Positions 9,806 through 24,039 of a DNA stretch of 64,000 nt are shown here, piece after piece. The translations under genes and the position numbers were made by a program. The stretch comes from Guillardia theta CCMP2712 (Eukaryota > Cryptophyceae > Pyrenomonadales > Geminigeraceae). The DNA lies in assembly GCF_000315625.1 (NCBI RefSeq), contig NW_005434625.1, positions 350,788 to 414,787 of the forward strand. Reading direction: 5' to 3'. A model generated the notes under the pieces. That model searched no databases, had not been told where the DNA came from, and saw only the letters and a list, made by a program, of their open reading frames with translations. Each line of letters starts with the position of its first letter. Position 1 is the stretch's first letter.

Positions 9806-11990
9806 ATGAACACAGACGTGAACGAGAGCGTCAGGTCCAACGAAGAGAGTACCTTGTTGGCCAAGACCAAGATCGCGCTGCAAGAGCACAAGAAGATGAT
9901 TATGTTGCACCACCAGGATGCGGCAACGATCCAGAGGCTGGAGAGAGAAGTGGAGGAGCTCAGGAGCCGTGCTCTGAGACTGGAGGACGATCTGACGGCG
10001 ACGCGGCAGAAGCTGGCGAGCTCTGAGTGGAAGAGACACGAGCTGGCCAAAGAGCTGTTACAACAGTTCGAAAGGGAGCAGGAGGTTTTCATCAAGACGA
10101 TCGCTGAGAAGGAGTTGATAATCTATCAGCAGCGAAAGAGTGTGACAAGGCTTCAGACAGCTCCTGAAGACATCGAGCTCTTGGCAAAGATTGCTTCGAG
10201 CTACGAGGCTCAACTTGCAACTCTTGAAGTCCTGCTCCACCGTGCCTCTGACATGGTAGCCGCAAAGCTAGATCTTGGACGCTCCTTCACAGAAGAGATC
10301 CTAAACGCGATAGAAGAGGGAACAGAAGAGATAAGGATGGAAATGAATCGCATCAAGTCTGAATCTTCTCTTGCAGAGAAAGAAATCACACATCTGCGGG
10401 GAAAGCTATTGGACTGTCAAATTGCTGCAAGTAATCTAAAGGAAGACAACATCAGATTGAATTACGACAAGCACCTGCTAGCGCTGCAGCTTGAGGAGAT
10501 TTCAAGCGTTAGGAAACTGACAGAAAGTGAGTTCAAGGATCTCAGACAGCAACACAACCTGCAGTTGACAGAGCTGGAGGAATGGCACAGGAAAAGAGAG
10601 TTTGAGCTGCTCTACAAGCTCGAGGAGGAGAGGTCCTTGCGGCACAACATGAACCAGAGCTTCAACGACCTCCATGCAACCCTCTCTTCACAAGCTAGTC
10701 TCCACCAGCCTTGTCATCGCTGTTCTGTTGGTGAGATTTCCTCGCATCCAGCAGCTTCATCGCCCGCGTGCCTGCTCTGCGGCCACTCGACCACTTGCTC
10801 TCCTCGCAAGGTTGGAGGAGAAAACAAGAAGACGCACAGAGAGACGCAGTGGGAGGAAGATGAGCACGTGGATCGAGGAGACGATGTGGCACAGCTAGTC
10901 GAGATGGTGGCCGGCAGGCTCGAGCACGAGCATGCAGTGCATATCAGGAGGTTGGAGGAGGAGATTCTGTTGCTGAGGTCGTCGATGGTGGAGGAGCAGG
11001 AGATGTTGTGCTACGAGCAGATGAACATGCAGAGCATCGACGAGAGCGTGAGGTTGTTGGAGTCAACTGCCTTTCAGCTGTCTCAGAGCGAGGCGAAGCT
11101 GCGAGCCCTGCAAGAGAAGTGCTCCTCCTCCTCCTTACTGGCGATCGAGCAGAAGTTCTACTCCTCTCTCACCTCCTCCCACGTGTCGATTCTTCAAGAC
11201 AAGGTAGTGGACATCGAGAAGACTCTGCTCCTCGCTCAGGGAGCCAGCCGGAGGGTGGAGGGCACCGAACCGGACAGAGGCAAGACCCTGAGGGCGTGGA
11301 GGAGGATGCGGACTAGGAGGGTCACGCAGAGAATCTTCTTGTCTTGGAGCAGATACGCAGTAGCCATGACGATGGTCGAGGAGAGGGTCAGCGACAGGTT
11401 GTCTTGCGATCAGTTCGCCTCCAATCTCCACGGGTTTGTGCGGTGGTTGAGCGTTTTGCAGCGCAGAAAGATCGTGCGGCGAGTGATGGAGGAGGAAAAG
11501 AAGCATCAGGGTGCCTTGCTTGCTAGTAGGATGCTCCTCCAATGGACCTCCACCGTTTCCTGCAGGAAGGAGGAAGAGGAGCGGAACAGCCTGCTGGCAA
11601 GATGCTGCGACTCCTGGAGGAAGAAAAGCGTGGAAAGACGCTGCCTGCAGACGTGGATGGTGACGATGCTTGCTCCTTATGCTATCTTCTCATAGATGTG
11701 ATCGATTTGCTACCAGACCATTCATGAAGTCATCAAGAGCTCGGCTGTGAGGTTGGACGGACTGTGGAGGAGGAGGACAAGGGCCGTGCTGCACAGCTTT
11801 GAGCAAGCATGCCAGTCGTCAAGGATGGAACGGGGAAGGAAGCGAGGTAGAGACGTTGCAAGCGCCTCCTTTTGTCTCATATGATGATGTAGATGCTTTG
11901 AGGCGAGCTGAGGCCCACAGGAAGAGAACGGTGCAGTACAGAACCTCGAAGCTGATCGAAGCATGGCGCGTTCTCTCATTGTTTCCTCGG

Positions 11991-12060
<70 letters not shown>

Positions 12061-14406
12061 ACTTCAGTCACAGGTGGGAGCAAGTAGTCGAGCAGCAGCT
12101 GGGAAGGATGTGGAGGCAGCATCAGCTCGGCTCCTCCCTGCAGCGATGGAGGGAGATGATGGCAGATAGGAGGAAGGGGATGGCGATCGTGAGCAGGACG
12201 CTGCTGAACGCATGTCGAGCATCTTGTTTCGTACCCCTCGACCCCCCTGACGTCTTTTCCACCTCAGCCTCTCGCTCCTTCCTCGCTCTCGCCTTGTACG
12301 CACAAGCGCGGAGGAGGAGGAGGGGGACAGCGGCGGCGGTGGGGAGGAGGAGGAGGACAAAGGTACTCAAGACAGCCTGCGGTTCGTGGTCTCTCGTACT
12401 TTTCGGTAAGCCCTTCTCAACAGAGAAAAAGAGAGGAGGAGAAGGAAGGAGAGGTAGGATAGCGAAGGGAAGGGAGGAGGAGGAGAAGGAAGATAAAGGG
12501 GAGGGACAGGGAGAGGGGAGATGCAGCAGCATGGGAACTTGACGATGACCAGACCGGGCGGAGGAGCGAATCAAGAAGCGAGCATGCGGCATGGCCTTCC
12601 GTCACTCGATAACGTTCGTCACCGTAGGGCAATGCTGATGCTGATCTCATGCTCAGTGCCCTGGACGAGAAGAGGATGGACACTTGCTTCGCTGCTCTCC
12701 TCGTACCCTCCTCCTCCTGTGGCCGAACCTCTTCCGCTCACGCTGAGACGCAGGATAACGCGAGGAGGATGCGGCATCTGCAGCATGTGCTAGAAGCCGC
12801 TAGTCTGTTTCCCCGCAGATTCTTGTTTTTCCGACCCGTGCAGATCTGCATACTCAACCATGCCAGCCACGTCCTGACAAGAGCGCTGGAGGTCGAGAGA
12901 GGAAGGGGGAGGAGAGGATGGGCAGAAAGGGGACGGGGAAGAGAGGAGAGGCATGGAAAACAAAGCAGCAGCAGCTGCTGCTGCTGCAAGTGGGCCAAGG
13001 TCTGAGGGGCGCGCAGGTTTGGTTGAGTTTTCTGCATCGTCAACGAGCCATGAGGGAGTCGATGAGAAGGACTTTACACGTATGCAGGAAGGTGAGGCGA
13101 CGGAGGAGGAGGAGGAAGAGAAGGAGAGAAATCAGGCATGCGCGTGCAGGTGGAGGATGTCACGATCAGGGCTCTAGCACAGTCTCGGTCTCGTCGTCTC
13201 CTCCTCTCTTCCCTTCAGGTTCCTCTTGACCGTCTTGGCCGCGTCTCATCCCTTCCCTCAGACTTGGACGAGACTCTCTACTCCCCGCTGGAAAACTGTG
13301 AAGAGGTCACGACACTCAAGACCTCTCCTTGCCTTCCTGCCTCCTGCCCCTTCACCTCTCTTCCTTCTTCATTCCTCCCCTCCTCTCCTCTCCTCTCCTC
13401 TCCTCTCCTCTCCTCTCCTCTCCTCTCCTCTCCTCTCCTCTCCTCTCCTCTCCTCATCTTCAGGGCTACATTTCCCTCCTCTTCCTCGATCCTCATTGTC
13501 TGCAGGCTGCTCGTCGCCTTACACAAGCTGCTCTCGCGCTCCCCTCAGCTGGTACCCCAGCAGATCTGTGCTACCCAGCCTCCTGAGTTCCCAGCAGGAC
13601 GACGAGGAGACCAGGAGGGTCGTCAAAAGTTTACACGTCGACGGCTGTCTCTCTGCGGCTTCTCCTCACCCTGTCGCAGCTTATGAGCCTCGACGCTGTC
13701 GTCGTCGAGTTGGAGAAGCTATGCAGCAGGGCCAGCAGAGCTGAGAAGTGCCCACATCCCCCCCTCCTCGACTTTCATCTCATGCCTGTAGCAGGAAGCC
13801 GAACGGGCTGGTGCCTAGGGAGCAGGGCGGCAGGAGCGGGGAGGGAAGGGGAGACGAGCAGAAGAGGAGGTGGGAGGAGAGCGACCGGAGGACGCGGCTG
13901 CTGCTGGAGGTGGACGACCTGCTGCTGTCCCCCATCACTGAGCAGGAAGAGTTAAGCTCCGCTCCTGGCGGCGGTGAGACCGCTTGTGAGTTGATGGAAT
14001 CTGACGGTGATACAGCGGTGGCCGCTGGAGGGTATACTAAGGAGAAGAAGAAAGCGGAGGAGGAGGAGGAGGAGGAGGAGGAGGAGGAGGAGGAGGAGGA
14101 GGAGGAGGAGGAAGAGGAGGAGGAGGAGGAAGAGGAGGAGGAAAAGTGGGAGATGGAGGGAAAAAACGAGACAGAGCCATTCGTGGACTATGAGGATATA
14201 GAGAGACGAGAAGCTGTCAAGGCGAAGCTAAGGCAAGTTTACCGTTGGAAGCCCTCGGAGGTAAGGGAGTCTAGGAAGCACTGGGAGCACATGCAGAGGA
14301 GCAGCAAACTCGGAGGAGCCGAGAGGGGACAGGAACAGAGAGGACGGGAGGAAAGAATAGGGCAGCAGCGAAGGTGGAGAGGGGAGGGAGAGAGTAGGAG
14401 TAGAAT

Positions 14407-14447
<41 letters not shown>

Positions 14448-14710
14448 AGACTGATAAGAGGCTCCCTCAGGTGGTCTCATGGGTTGGGCAACAAGATCTC
14501 TCGCGAGGAGCAGCGAAGAAGCTGCAGGTGAGGACGAGCCTCCCCCTTGCTCCTTGTGCTCACACTCAGCAGGCCTCGTGCTGGGCCTCGGGGGTGTCAG
14601 GGGAGCGGCTGCTGTTGCTGACCGACAAGAGCCTCCGGGAGTTGGGGGTGGAGAGGGACGAGGACAGGAGCAAGGTACTGCGGGCGGTAGCAGACCTAGC
14701 AGGGCTCTAG
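9806..14710 (+). CDS. Coiled-coil / Sfi1-like protein with C-terminal SAM domain
   Basis: A large open exon (9806 to about 11690, start ATG) encodes about 400 residues of heptad-rich coiled coil. It is followed by tryptophan-centred helical repeats spaced about 25-40 residues apart (RAWRRMRT, LSWSRYA, VRWLSVLQ, LQWTSTV, DSWRKKS, LQTWMVT). This is the Sfi1/centrin-binding style. Further exons continue it (DGLWRRRTRAV, IEAWRVLSLFPR, LQRWREMM). The 3' exons end in acidic and serine-rich tracts. A SAM domain is split by one intron (about 14530-14571): VVSWVGQQDL...AKKLQ, then ERLLLLTDKSLRELGV...KVLRAVADL. The stop is 74 bp from the convergent phytochrome stop. A centrosomal or basal-body scaffold is plausible but inferred. 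Exon borders between 11.7 and 14.0 kb are unresolved and two adjacent genes remain possible. Confidence 0.6.
11992..12060. repeat. (CTG)23 trinucleotide repeat, probably intronic
   Basis: There are 23 uninterrupted CTG units. Read through, they give poly-alanine in the frame of the surrounding gene. They also sit inside a possible intron, with donor cg|gtctgc just before and acceptor gacttcag just after. Splicing there joins LSLFPR to HRWEQVV in frame, so the repeat may be removed. Confidence 0.9.
13379..13454. repeat. (TCTCC)n pentanucleotide repeat
   Basis: About 15 pyrimidine pentamers lie inside the transcribed region of the coiled-coil gene, probably in an intron. They end just before ttcag, a possible splice acceptor. 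Confidence 0.9.
14057..14146. repeat. (GGA)n repeat encoding a poly-Glu tract
   Basis: The repeat is open in the frame of the SAM-containing exon, giving a long glutamate run after KKKAE. It could be translated as an acidic linker. A nearby (AGC)n repeat at about 14408-14446 gives poly-Ser in the same frame. Confidence 0.85.
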
Positions 14711-14783
14711 CTGGAGATAGCAGCCCGACCCTCAGCTGGGGGCGTCAGGGTAAATCAACCTTTAAGGTACAGCTGGGAAAGTT

Positions 14784-17700
14784 CTAGTGAGTCTCGAAGA
14801 GGATCACGTCCCCCATCCTCTTCTTTGTGAAGGAGGCGGAGGCCCGTGCCTGCACGTCGACGGTGCTCTGGCGCGCAGGGTCGGTGAGGTAGGCCAGGCA
14901 CTTAGTGATGTCATCAGGAAACTGACGGACATTGAGGGGCTTCTGTACCATTCCCTGCATGCCGGCCTTGAAGAAGAACTCGTCGTCCTTATCGTTGACC
15001 CCCCCACCGGTGAAGGCGATGATAGGGATGGAGGGCAGCTTCCTGCCCCCCTCGAACTCTCGGATCAGCTTCGCCGCCACGTCCCCGTCCATCATCTTCA
15101 TCTTGCAGTCCATCAGGATCAGGTCGAATCTCGCAGCTCCCTCCTGCGTCGCAGACTTCTCCCGCAGCTCCACCGCCACCTTCCCATCTGACGCCGTTGT
15201 GATCTGAAGCCCACACTTCTTCAAGCAGACGCTCGCCAGCTTCGTGTTCACAGGGTCGTCGTCCACCACCAGCACGTGCTTGGTCTTCTGCCCGTAGTCC
15301 GCTTCCTCCTTGACAACCTGCGTCCTCTGAGGGACTGGTTCCTTGCTGATGGATCGTGACGGGCTCCTGCTCGACGAGCCTGCAGCTCGGACTGAGCTGG
15401 TCGAGCTGATAACCGAAGGCTCGATGATGGTTTCCAACGGCTCCACGAAGAGACTCATACATGCGTTCATCGCCTGCCACGGCTCTCACTCACGACCACT
15501 CCATCCCTTCCTCCTCAGTCATCCCCTCCACTTCATCTTCCCTTGTTCTCCCTCCCCTCCATTCCGCCTCCTCCTCTCACCTGCTTCGTTGCTACTTGGA
15601 GCGCAGTGATGCCGTGCTCTTCAACCGTGGCTGTCCCCCAGCACTGGCGCCTAATACCTCCCTGCTCGATCTCTCCAAGAACTGCAGCCATACGATCATC
15701 GAAAATCTCCCGTACCACCACGAAGTTCCAGTTCCTCCCTAGCGAGTTGTTCGCCTTAGCCTTCAAAGTCTCCCCCTGTGGGTGAGGGACAGTGTCCTTG
15801 GAGCTCGTAGAGGAGACGCTGGCGCTGGAGTTGCCCATCCCTTCTCCCCACTTTGTCTTCACCCCTGCGTTGCTCGGCTGGCTGGAGATGCTGGTTGCCT
15901 CCTTCCTCGCTGGGGGCGCTGCTCTCGCCTGACTTTGACTCTCCAACGCATTTCTGTTGAGCGGCGGCTCTGAAGGAAGGAAAGTCAGCGATCAAGTATC
16001 CCCCTCTACCCATACACCAACACAGGGAGGACACAGGGAGCATGCGGAGACTAGAGGGAGAGAGGGCGAGAAGGAGAGAAAGAGTCGGTCGTGAATGAGT
16101 TCAGGCAGAAAAGCCGTCAGGCCCAGGCACGGTAAGAGCAAGGCAATCTGACTCCATCAAGGTAACAGCCAGTACCCTGAGAGGTCGACAGCATCGAGGA
16201 GCTCGGGGTCCTGACGTCCTTGGGCTGCGGCATCGGTTCTAACCTTGGAGTCGTCGACCCCTTCCAGTCTTCCCGGGAGCTATCCGAGTTCCGATCATCG
16301 TCACTCTTCTGCAGGACCTCCATCGGCAGCTCGAGTTGGAACGTGGAGCCATGGCCCAGTGTGGACCGGCAAGAAACGTCTCCTCCCATCAGCTTGGCCA
16401 GCTGCAGCCAAACAAAGGTCAGGGAGCCGCGATGGCAGGGGGGAGTCGGGCCGGGCAGTACAGGTGAGGCATGGGGGGACGAGTACAACAAGGTGAGACG
16501 AGGAAGGGAAAGGAGGAGGATTAGTAGACCTGACGGCAGATGCTCAGTCCGAGGCCGGTGCCTCCGTGGTGGCGAGTCGTCGACTTGTCGCCCTGCACGA
16601 ATGGCTGGAAGAGATTCTCCTGGACTGTCTGAGGGATGCCAGGGCCCGTGTCGATGACCGAGAAGACGATGTGCCGGACCCCTCGCTTCACCGTCGTCAT
16701 GTGCGTGTTGGTGTGCGCCAGCTTCTCGATCTTGAACATCACGTGCCCGCTCATGGTGAACTTCGCCGCGTTCCATGCGAAGTTGGAGAGGATCTGTACG
16801 ATCCTCGCCGGGTCGCCGACCACCATCGTTCCCTCCATCCCGCTAGCCTCGAACTTCATCTCGAGCCCCTTGTCCTCCATCACCACTCGCACCTGCCAAG
16901 GGGGTTCAGGCCGACCTGCCAGCTTCCCCTCTGACATGCAAGGCATGACTTACCTGGCTCATGACCGTGTAGATGATGCTCAGGGGATCGAAGGTTGAGT
17001 GCTGGATCTCAAGGTTGCCCTCCTCGATGTTGGACAAGTCCAGCACGTCATCAACGATCCTCCTCAGCTGTAGGCAGCACTGCTGGGTTGTCTGCAGGAG
17101 CTCAGCCTGCTCAGTGTTCAGCTGGGTCTCCTCCAGGAAGGTGATGTAGCCGATGACGCCGTTGAGAGGGTTGCGGATCTCGTGACAGAGAAAGCTCATC
17201 TGCTGTGTCTTGGCGGCAGATGCAGCTTCTGCGGCCAGGCAGACCCTGTTGGTCATCTCCAGGGTCTTTCTCTCCGTGATGTCTTGCGCGATGAAGATCA
17301 CCCCGATCGGCTTCTCATCTGTGTGCTGCTTCCTGCAGGCAGCGGAGACGAGAAGGTCTACCAGCGTGCCTCTAGCATTCCTGCATGCAAGCTCAAGGTG
17401 GATCGTCTCGGAGGAGCTGAGGGCTCTGGACGAGACCATCTCCAGTTTCACTTGCATGGACTCGGAGTTCTCCACGTGCTGGAGCTTCCCTCCGAAGATC
17501 TCCCCGACCAGCTGCTTGCCCATGGCCTCCTCCGCCTCGATGCCGGAGATCTCCACCATGGCTGCATTCCAGTTGTTGATCTTTCCCACCGTGTCGATGC
17601 CGAAGATGGGAGCAGCAGCGTTGGCAAACAACCGGCAGTAGTCCTCCGCAATCTTCTGCACCTTGTTGATCGCCTCCTTCGTCTCAGTGATGTCTTGACC

Positions 17701-19946
17701 GATGAAGACAACGCCATCGATCTGGCCATCAACGTCTCTCCTTGCCGTGCTGTTCAGCAGAAGCTCCACCAGCTGGTCGCTCACTTGCGAGTAGATCCCG
17801 AGCTCAAACTTGTTAGTCGCCTCCGAATTCATTACTGTCGAGACGATTGTCTTGATGACGGAATGATAGCTGGGAGGACAGAATTCCTCAATGGAGTGAC
17901 CTTTTGCGGCTTCGGAGGACATCCCCGATAGTTTTTCACACCTCTTATTCCATTGGGTGATTTTGCCTGTCAGGTCGATGCTGAAGATGGGGGCGTTGGC
18001 ATTCTCGAGCAACTTCGCCAGCTCGCTTGCCATCGCTGCACAATCGCTGCGGCTCTTCACTCTCTCTGCGTTGATGCGAATGAGAGTGGAGCTCGTTTCC
18101 ATCCTCGTGCACACATCATTCACAAGGTCAGCGATAGCAAGTGCCGCCTGCTTGTCGACTTTAGTCCATGGCCTGCACTGAAGCTTGTTGATCTTGTCGA
18201 AGGCAGCGAAAGAGGCTCTCGGGCCCATGGAATTCAGCTCATCGTCATCGGGAGGGGCTCCAGCATACGTCACAGTGTTGCGAAACTCAGGCCTGAACCA
18301 GATCATGAAGCCATTGTTGATAGGAACGCACAAGACGCCAGACACAATATTAGCGAGCGCCTCAATGTTCGGAAGCACGATACTGATGTTTTCCACCGTG
18401 ATGGTCCCCAGTGAATCTCTCAAGGGCAGCACAGCCGTCAAGATCCTTCGAATCATCTCGGTGCTAGGCACCTTCCCCACCGTGAAGATGTGATTTTCCA
18501 AAATGATTGCTCCACCTTCAGCATGAGCGATCAAGGAGCACATGTTGATGCCTGATTCCACTAGTCCTCTCACCCTCTCGATGGAGCTGTACTTGTTCAT
18601 CTTCTCGCACAAGCTCCAATGTAGATTCGTCGTTATCTCTAACTGTGTTCGCTCATTCATCTCGAAAATTGATCCAAGCCGGGCAGCCAGCGCTTGACTC
18701 AGGAATTCCGCTGCAATCCTGACTTGAAAGGGAATATAACAAGTGTCAGAGTAATGGTGGCATGCAAACAAGCCCCAAAGTTCTTTGTTGACGATAATGG
18801 CCACGACGAAGGAAGATCTTACGCCCATGTTCGCAAGATATTCAAGATGGCAAGGGTGTGCCTGGCGCAAACAGCTCTTGACAAGGCAAATATCTTTCGC
18901 GCATACAGCATCATCCAGGCAGTATATGTCATCGCCCCTGTGATTTACATCGAACACTACCCTGGTTCGGTTGGCTTTGAACAGTTCTCGGTTGATTTGG
19001 GGAATATCTGTAGCAGGGTAATGCAGCCCATGTAGGGAGTCAGCAACAGTTTCCTTCTTACACTCTTCAACAACTTCCCCATGCATGTCCTCGTGGAATT
19101 TGTAGATCATCACACGATCAATCTCTGTTATCCTTTGAACCTCCTTCACAGCGATTGATAGCAACTCTTCAACTGAATCGCTTTCTTGCATGAGTTCCAC
19201 TGCGTTCCGTACTAATTGGTGCGCTTGCCACATCCCTTCAACAGAATTCTTATCTGCTGCCTCCACATCGAACAACACCCCATCTTCTTCATCCCCAATC
19301 TTAGCTTCATTGACCATCACACTTACCTACATCATAGATGTTGTTACATGCCCTTTCAACCACCAAATAAATTTTCATACCTTAGTTTTTGATTCTTGCC
19401 CATTGCGAACGGAAAAGAGAAAAGGATTTGACATGGGGCTAGGTGGCCCCTTGAGAATTTTATCCACCTTTTCTGTTTCCTCAAAAATTTCGCTCACATG
19501 ACGCCCAATAACCTAAGGGAAGTCGTCAATACCTGTGTACTTCTGCAATCCAACACAAATCTCACCTCACTGAAAGGTATGTGAAGCAATTGTTCCGTAT
19601 TCTGACTGCAAGCAACAATCTTCCCGGTCTCCGGCTGTGTGATGAGTATGAGATGATGCTCTCAAAAACAACACTGGGAGGTACCTTTATGGTCAACAGA
19701 ACACCGAACTTCTGAACCTGGGGCAGACATCATGCACATCGAACAATACTACAAACCCCGACCTTCCCACAATTCGTGATTCTGTGATGGTAGTACCCTA
19801 TCTCTTCTTCATTTAACTAAGTGAAAAACCGATCAGTTCACCCATTCCCTCATACCTTCACTTACATTTTGTTGGAAAGTATTCACAGAATCACGAACAT
19901 AGTCGTATGCATCGGAGCCTGCAAATGACATTTCAGAAGAAAACAT
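14784..19946 (-). CDS. PHY: Phytochrome with hybrid histidine kinase output (PAS-GAF-PHY-PAS-PAS-HisKA-HATPase-REC)
   Basis: Exon 1 (19866-19946) starts MFSSEMSF. Small exons then encode the N-terminal PAS ([37 protein letters not shown]). The main exon (about 16950-19325) holds a GAF domain with YPATDIPQ and a plant-type bilin cysteine in [12 protein letters not shown] (Cys codon near 18850). PHY and two PAS domains follow ([25 protein letters not shown]), then a HisKA H-box [12 protein letters not shown] (His codon 17182-17184). The next exon (about 16530-16890) has the ATPase N, G1 and G2 boxes ([26 protein letters not shown]). The last exon carries a receiver with [10 protein letters not shown], phospho-Asp in LILMDCKM and KPLN. 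The known family role is a red/far-red photoreceptor; with all kinase boxes present, light-regulated phosphorelay is likely. Some small introns are unresolved. Confidence 0.92.
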
Positions 19947-20379
19947 CTTAATCAAGCCGTTTGCTCTACCAATGGATGTATCTTTTCCCGCAGATATCTG
20001 TTCATTCCTCAAGTCGAACGCCTTGCTGTTGTGGGAAGTTATTGAGTATCAGCCTACATTATCGAAAGAGGATAGAGAAATAAACAACAAACACAATCGC
20101 AGATATAACCATAACAACATCGATCTCTTTGTACCTACAAGTCTCTATGACATACACGCGATGACACGGTCAGACAACCTCTACCTGACACAAGGGTGTG
20201 CAAAGGAAACACATACAGCGACTTCAGGAAGGAGCAGAATGCTCTAGAACAAGGCGATGATCTATGTAGAGCATGATATACTCACTGTAGGATAGCATCT
20301 CTGACTCGCTGCTGCAGCGCCTGCGTCCGACGATCCATCGACTGTGGCAACCCGCGCTGCGGCATTGCGAAGTGCGAGG

Positions 20380-21130
20380 AATGCTGCAGGTAGGGGTAGG
20401 GTGAAGAATGAGGAGTTAAAAGGGGGTAGGGGTAAGCGAATAACCCATTCGAGAATGGAAGATGTCGGGCTTTTTAGGCTTTTATTAGGGTCATCAGCTT
20501 TTAAAAGGGGGCAAGGGGTGGGGTACTTCATACCTGTTTTTTGGGCGTGAGGAGGGGTAGGGTGGTATAGATCATGATGGTACCCGTGATGGGGTTTATA
20601 GGTCAAGCAGGAAGATGAATCCTAGTAGGTAGGGTGCTAGAATGAAGGGTAAGGTTGATGTAGTTTCGTGTTCGAGCATAGGGTGGGGTACCGAACTGTG
20701 TAACAAGATCCTCCGCCTTGCCTGATAAAGGTGGGGTGGGTCCAAACGGAATTAGGTGGTAGGGTAGAGATCAATGGGGTTCGTAAGTTGCAGGGTCAGG
20801 GGGGTATAATATCGAAAGAGAGTGATTTCGAAGTAGATTTAAGTTATACAACCGATTAGAGCAGCCAGTCCATTCCTAACCAGTCAGCCATGTGACCCAT
20901 AGCGTGACAATTTCAAAATTTGAAAAGCATTTATCTCAAATATTACCTATCACAATTCACTTTTCCCACGAGATCTTCAGAATATCCAAAAGGCCCACGA
21001 AAGATGCGGGGTGGGCGGCCTTGAATAACTGTTTTAGAACCACCCCTTAAGTCCTGTACCCCCCCTTCTACTCAGACTAGGAGTGCTTTTGCTACCCCCC
21101 CCTGGTCACACCACCGGTATTGTCCTCCTG
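20380..21130. repeat. GGGTA-rich, strand-biased intergenic tract
   Basis: The plus strand is rich in ggggtagggt-like words (ggtaggggtaggg, gggtagagat, gggggtataat) with no conserved period. There is no convincing open frame. Similar tracts, some on the other strand, occur at about 24.0-25.1, 34.3-34.6, 43.2-43.8 and 55.3-55.5 kb. The span 19947-20380 also holds no gene that I can support. Confidence 0.5.
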
Positions 21131-21283
21131 AAAAAGATTCAAGGGTAACTTATAGTAAAATGCTGAGCTTTTAAAAGGTTTGGCTGTCACACAACACACC
21201 GTTACACAAGGCGTTGTGAAAACGTTACAGAACCGTTGCGATCCTGTGGTGTTTGCGATGGGCAGGGGTTCCGTGGAAATTTC

Positions 21284-21875
21284 ATGATGGAGGAGGCGGA
21301 GAGAAAACTGAAGGAGAAGGAGGAGGAGCTGGGGAGGCTGAGATCAGAGTTCGATGAATTCGTTGAAAGCAGCAAAGAGCTGGAGCAGGCGATGGAGGAA
21401 GAGCTCAAGTCCAAGGACACGGAGATGCGAAAGCTCGCAACCAGGCTGGAGAGCGAGAGTAAGGAAAAGAAGCTTCTGCAGGAGAAATGGAACAAGGCAG
21501 AGGCAGAAAGGCTCGATCAGATAACTTCCCTTCAAAAGCAGATTGATGCCCTTAAATGTAACGAGGAATCCCTCAAAGGGAAGAATGCACGACTGGAGAT
21601 CGACAATGAGGAGCTGCAAGCGCGGGATAGGAGGATGGAGTCTGAGGTCATGGTTCTTCAGACCAAACTGGACAATGCTCTTGAAAAGTATGTACAAGAA
21701 CAGATGTGGAGTATGTCTGTCTCCTTGACATGGGTTGCAGGATTGCATTCCTGGAACAAGACCAGGAAGACATGACCTCGACCCTCAAGGAGACGAACCA
21801 GAGGCTGTTGGACGAGATACGTGACTTGAAGGCAGAGATTGTTGCACTGAGAAGCCCTGCAAGGACATGTGAGTG
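21284..21875 (+). CDS. NudE/NDEL1-like dynein regulator (coiled coil)
   Basis: Exon 1 is 21284-21687 and starts at the ATG-ATG pair. A 53-nt intron (gtatgt...ttgcag) leads to exon 2, 21741-21875. The joined protein of about 179 residues is almost entirely coiled coil and follows the NudE order. It has EFVESSKELEQAMEEEL near the N-terminus (NDEL1 has EFQEGSRELEAEL). It has DNEELQARDRRMES (compare NDDLERAKRA) and, across the splice, LDNALEKIAFLEQD (compare LNQAIERNAFLESE). It ends with LLDEIRDLKAEI. Family members bind LIS1 and dynein at microtubule ends. The stop overlaps a strong donor (GTGAGT at 21868), so more 3' exons, perhaps around 22100-22270, are possible. Confidence 0.7.
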
Positions 21876-22293
21876 AAGTTTGCTGATGGCTGGGCTATCA
21901 CGGACGATGTCCAGATCCTTTCAAAGGAATACGAGATAGCATGTAATGTGTGTTGATTGGAATTGAAATTGTGGATATCGAATTATTTTTCATGTGTTGC
22001 AAAGTAACAAGAGAGATCTCGATTTCGAACATAATAAAAATTTTCATATAAGAGGGACAATGGAAAACACTAACTAACATGTAGAGTCGAAGGCGGTGTA
22101 CCTCAAATTTTTGATGCATTTTACCTTTCGAGAAGACTTATTGAATCTCCTCGTTCATGAACTGGCGCGAGTGCCCCAGAGTCCTTTTCTCTACGAGTCA
22201 GGATTGTGCAACAGTAAATCTGATATCATCGTACCATCGACTGAGGAACGTGTTGAACTGGAGATGACTGAGATCTGCGGTGAGCGGCGTTCA

Positions 22294-22425
<132 letters not shown>

Positions 22426-22494
22426 CTACCGTTGGGCCATTGAAAATTCTTGTTCTCAAGGTACCTCTTTGGTGTCGGTGAGCTGGGAGGGCTC

Positions 22495-24026
<1,532 letters not shown>

Positions 24027-24039
24027 CGCATCCCTTCCA

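Noticed and set aside
13138-13744. Leu/Ser-rich frames over the TCTCC repeat
   Set aside because: Simple-sequence translation; the repeat ends at a likely splice acceptor, so it is more likely intronic.
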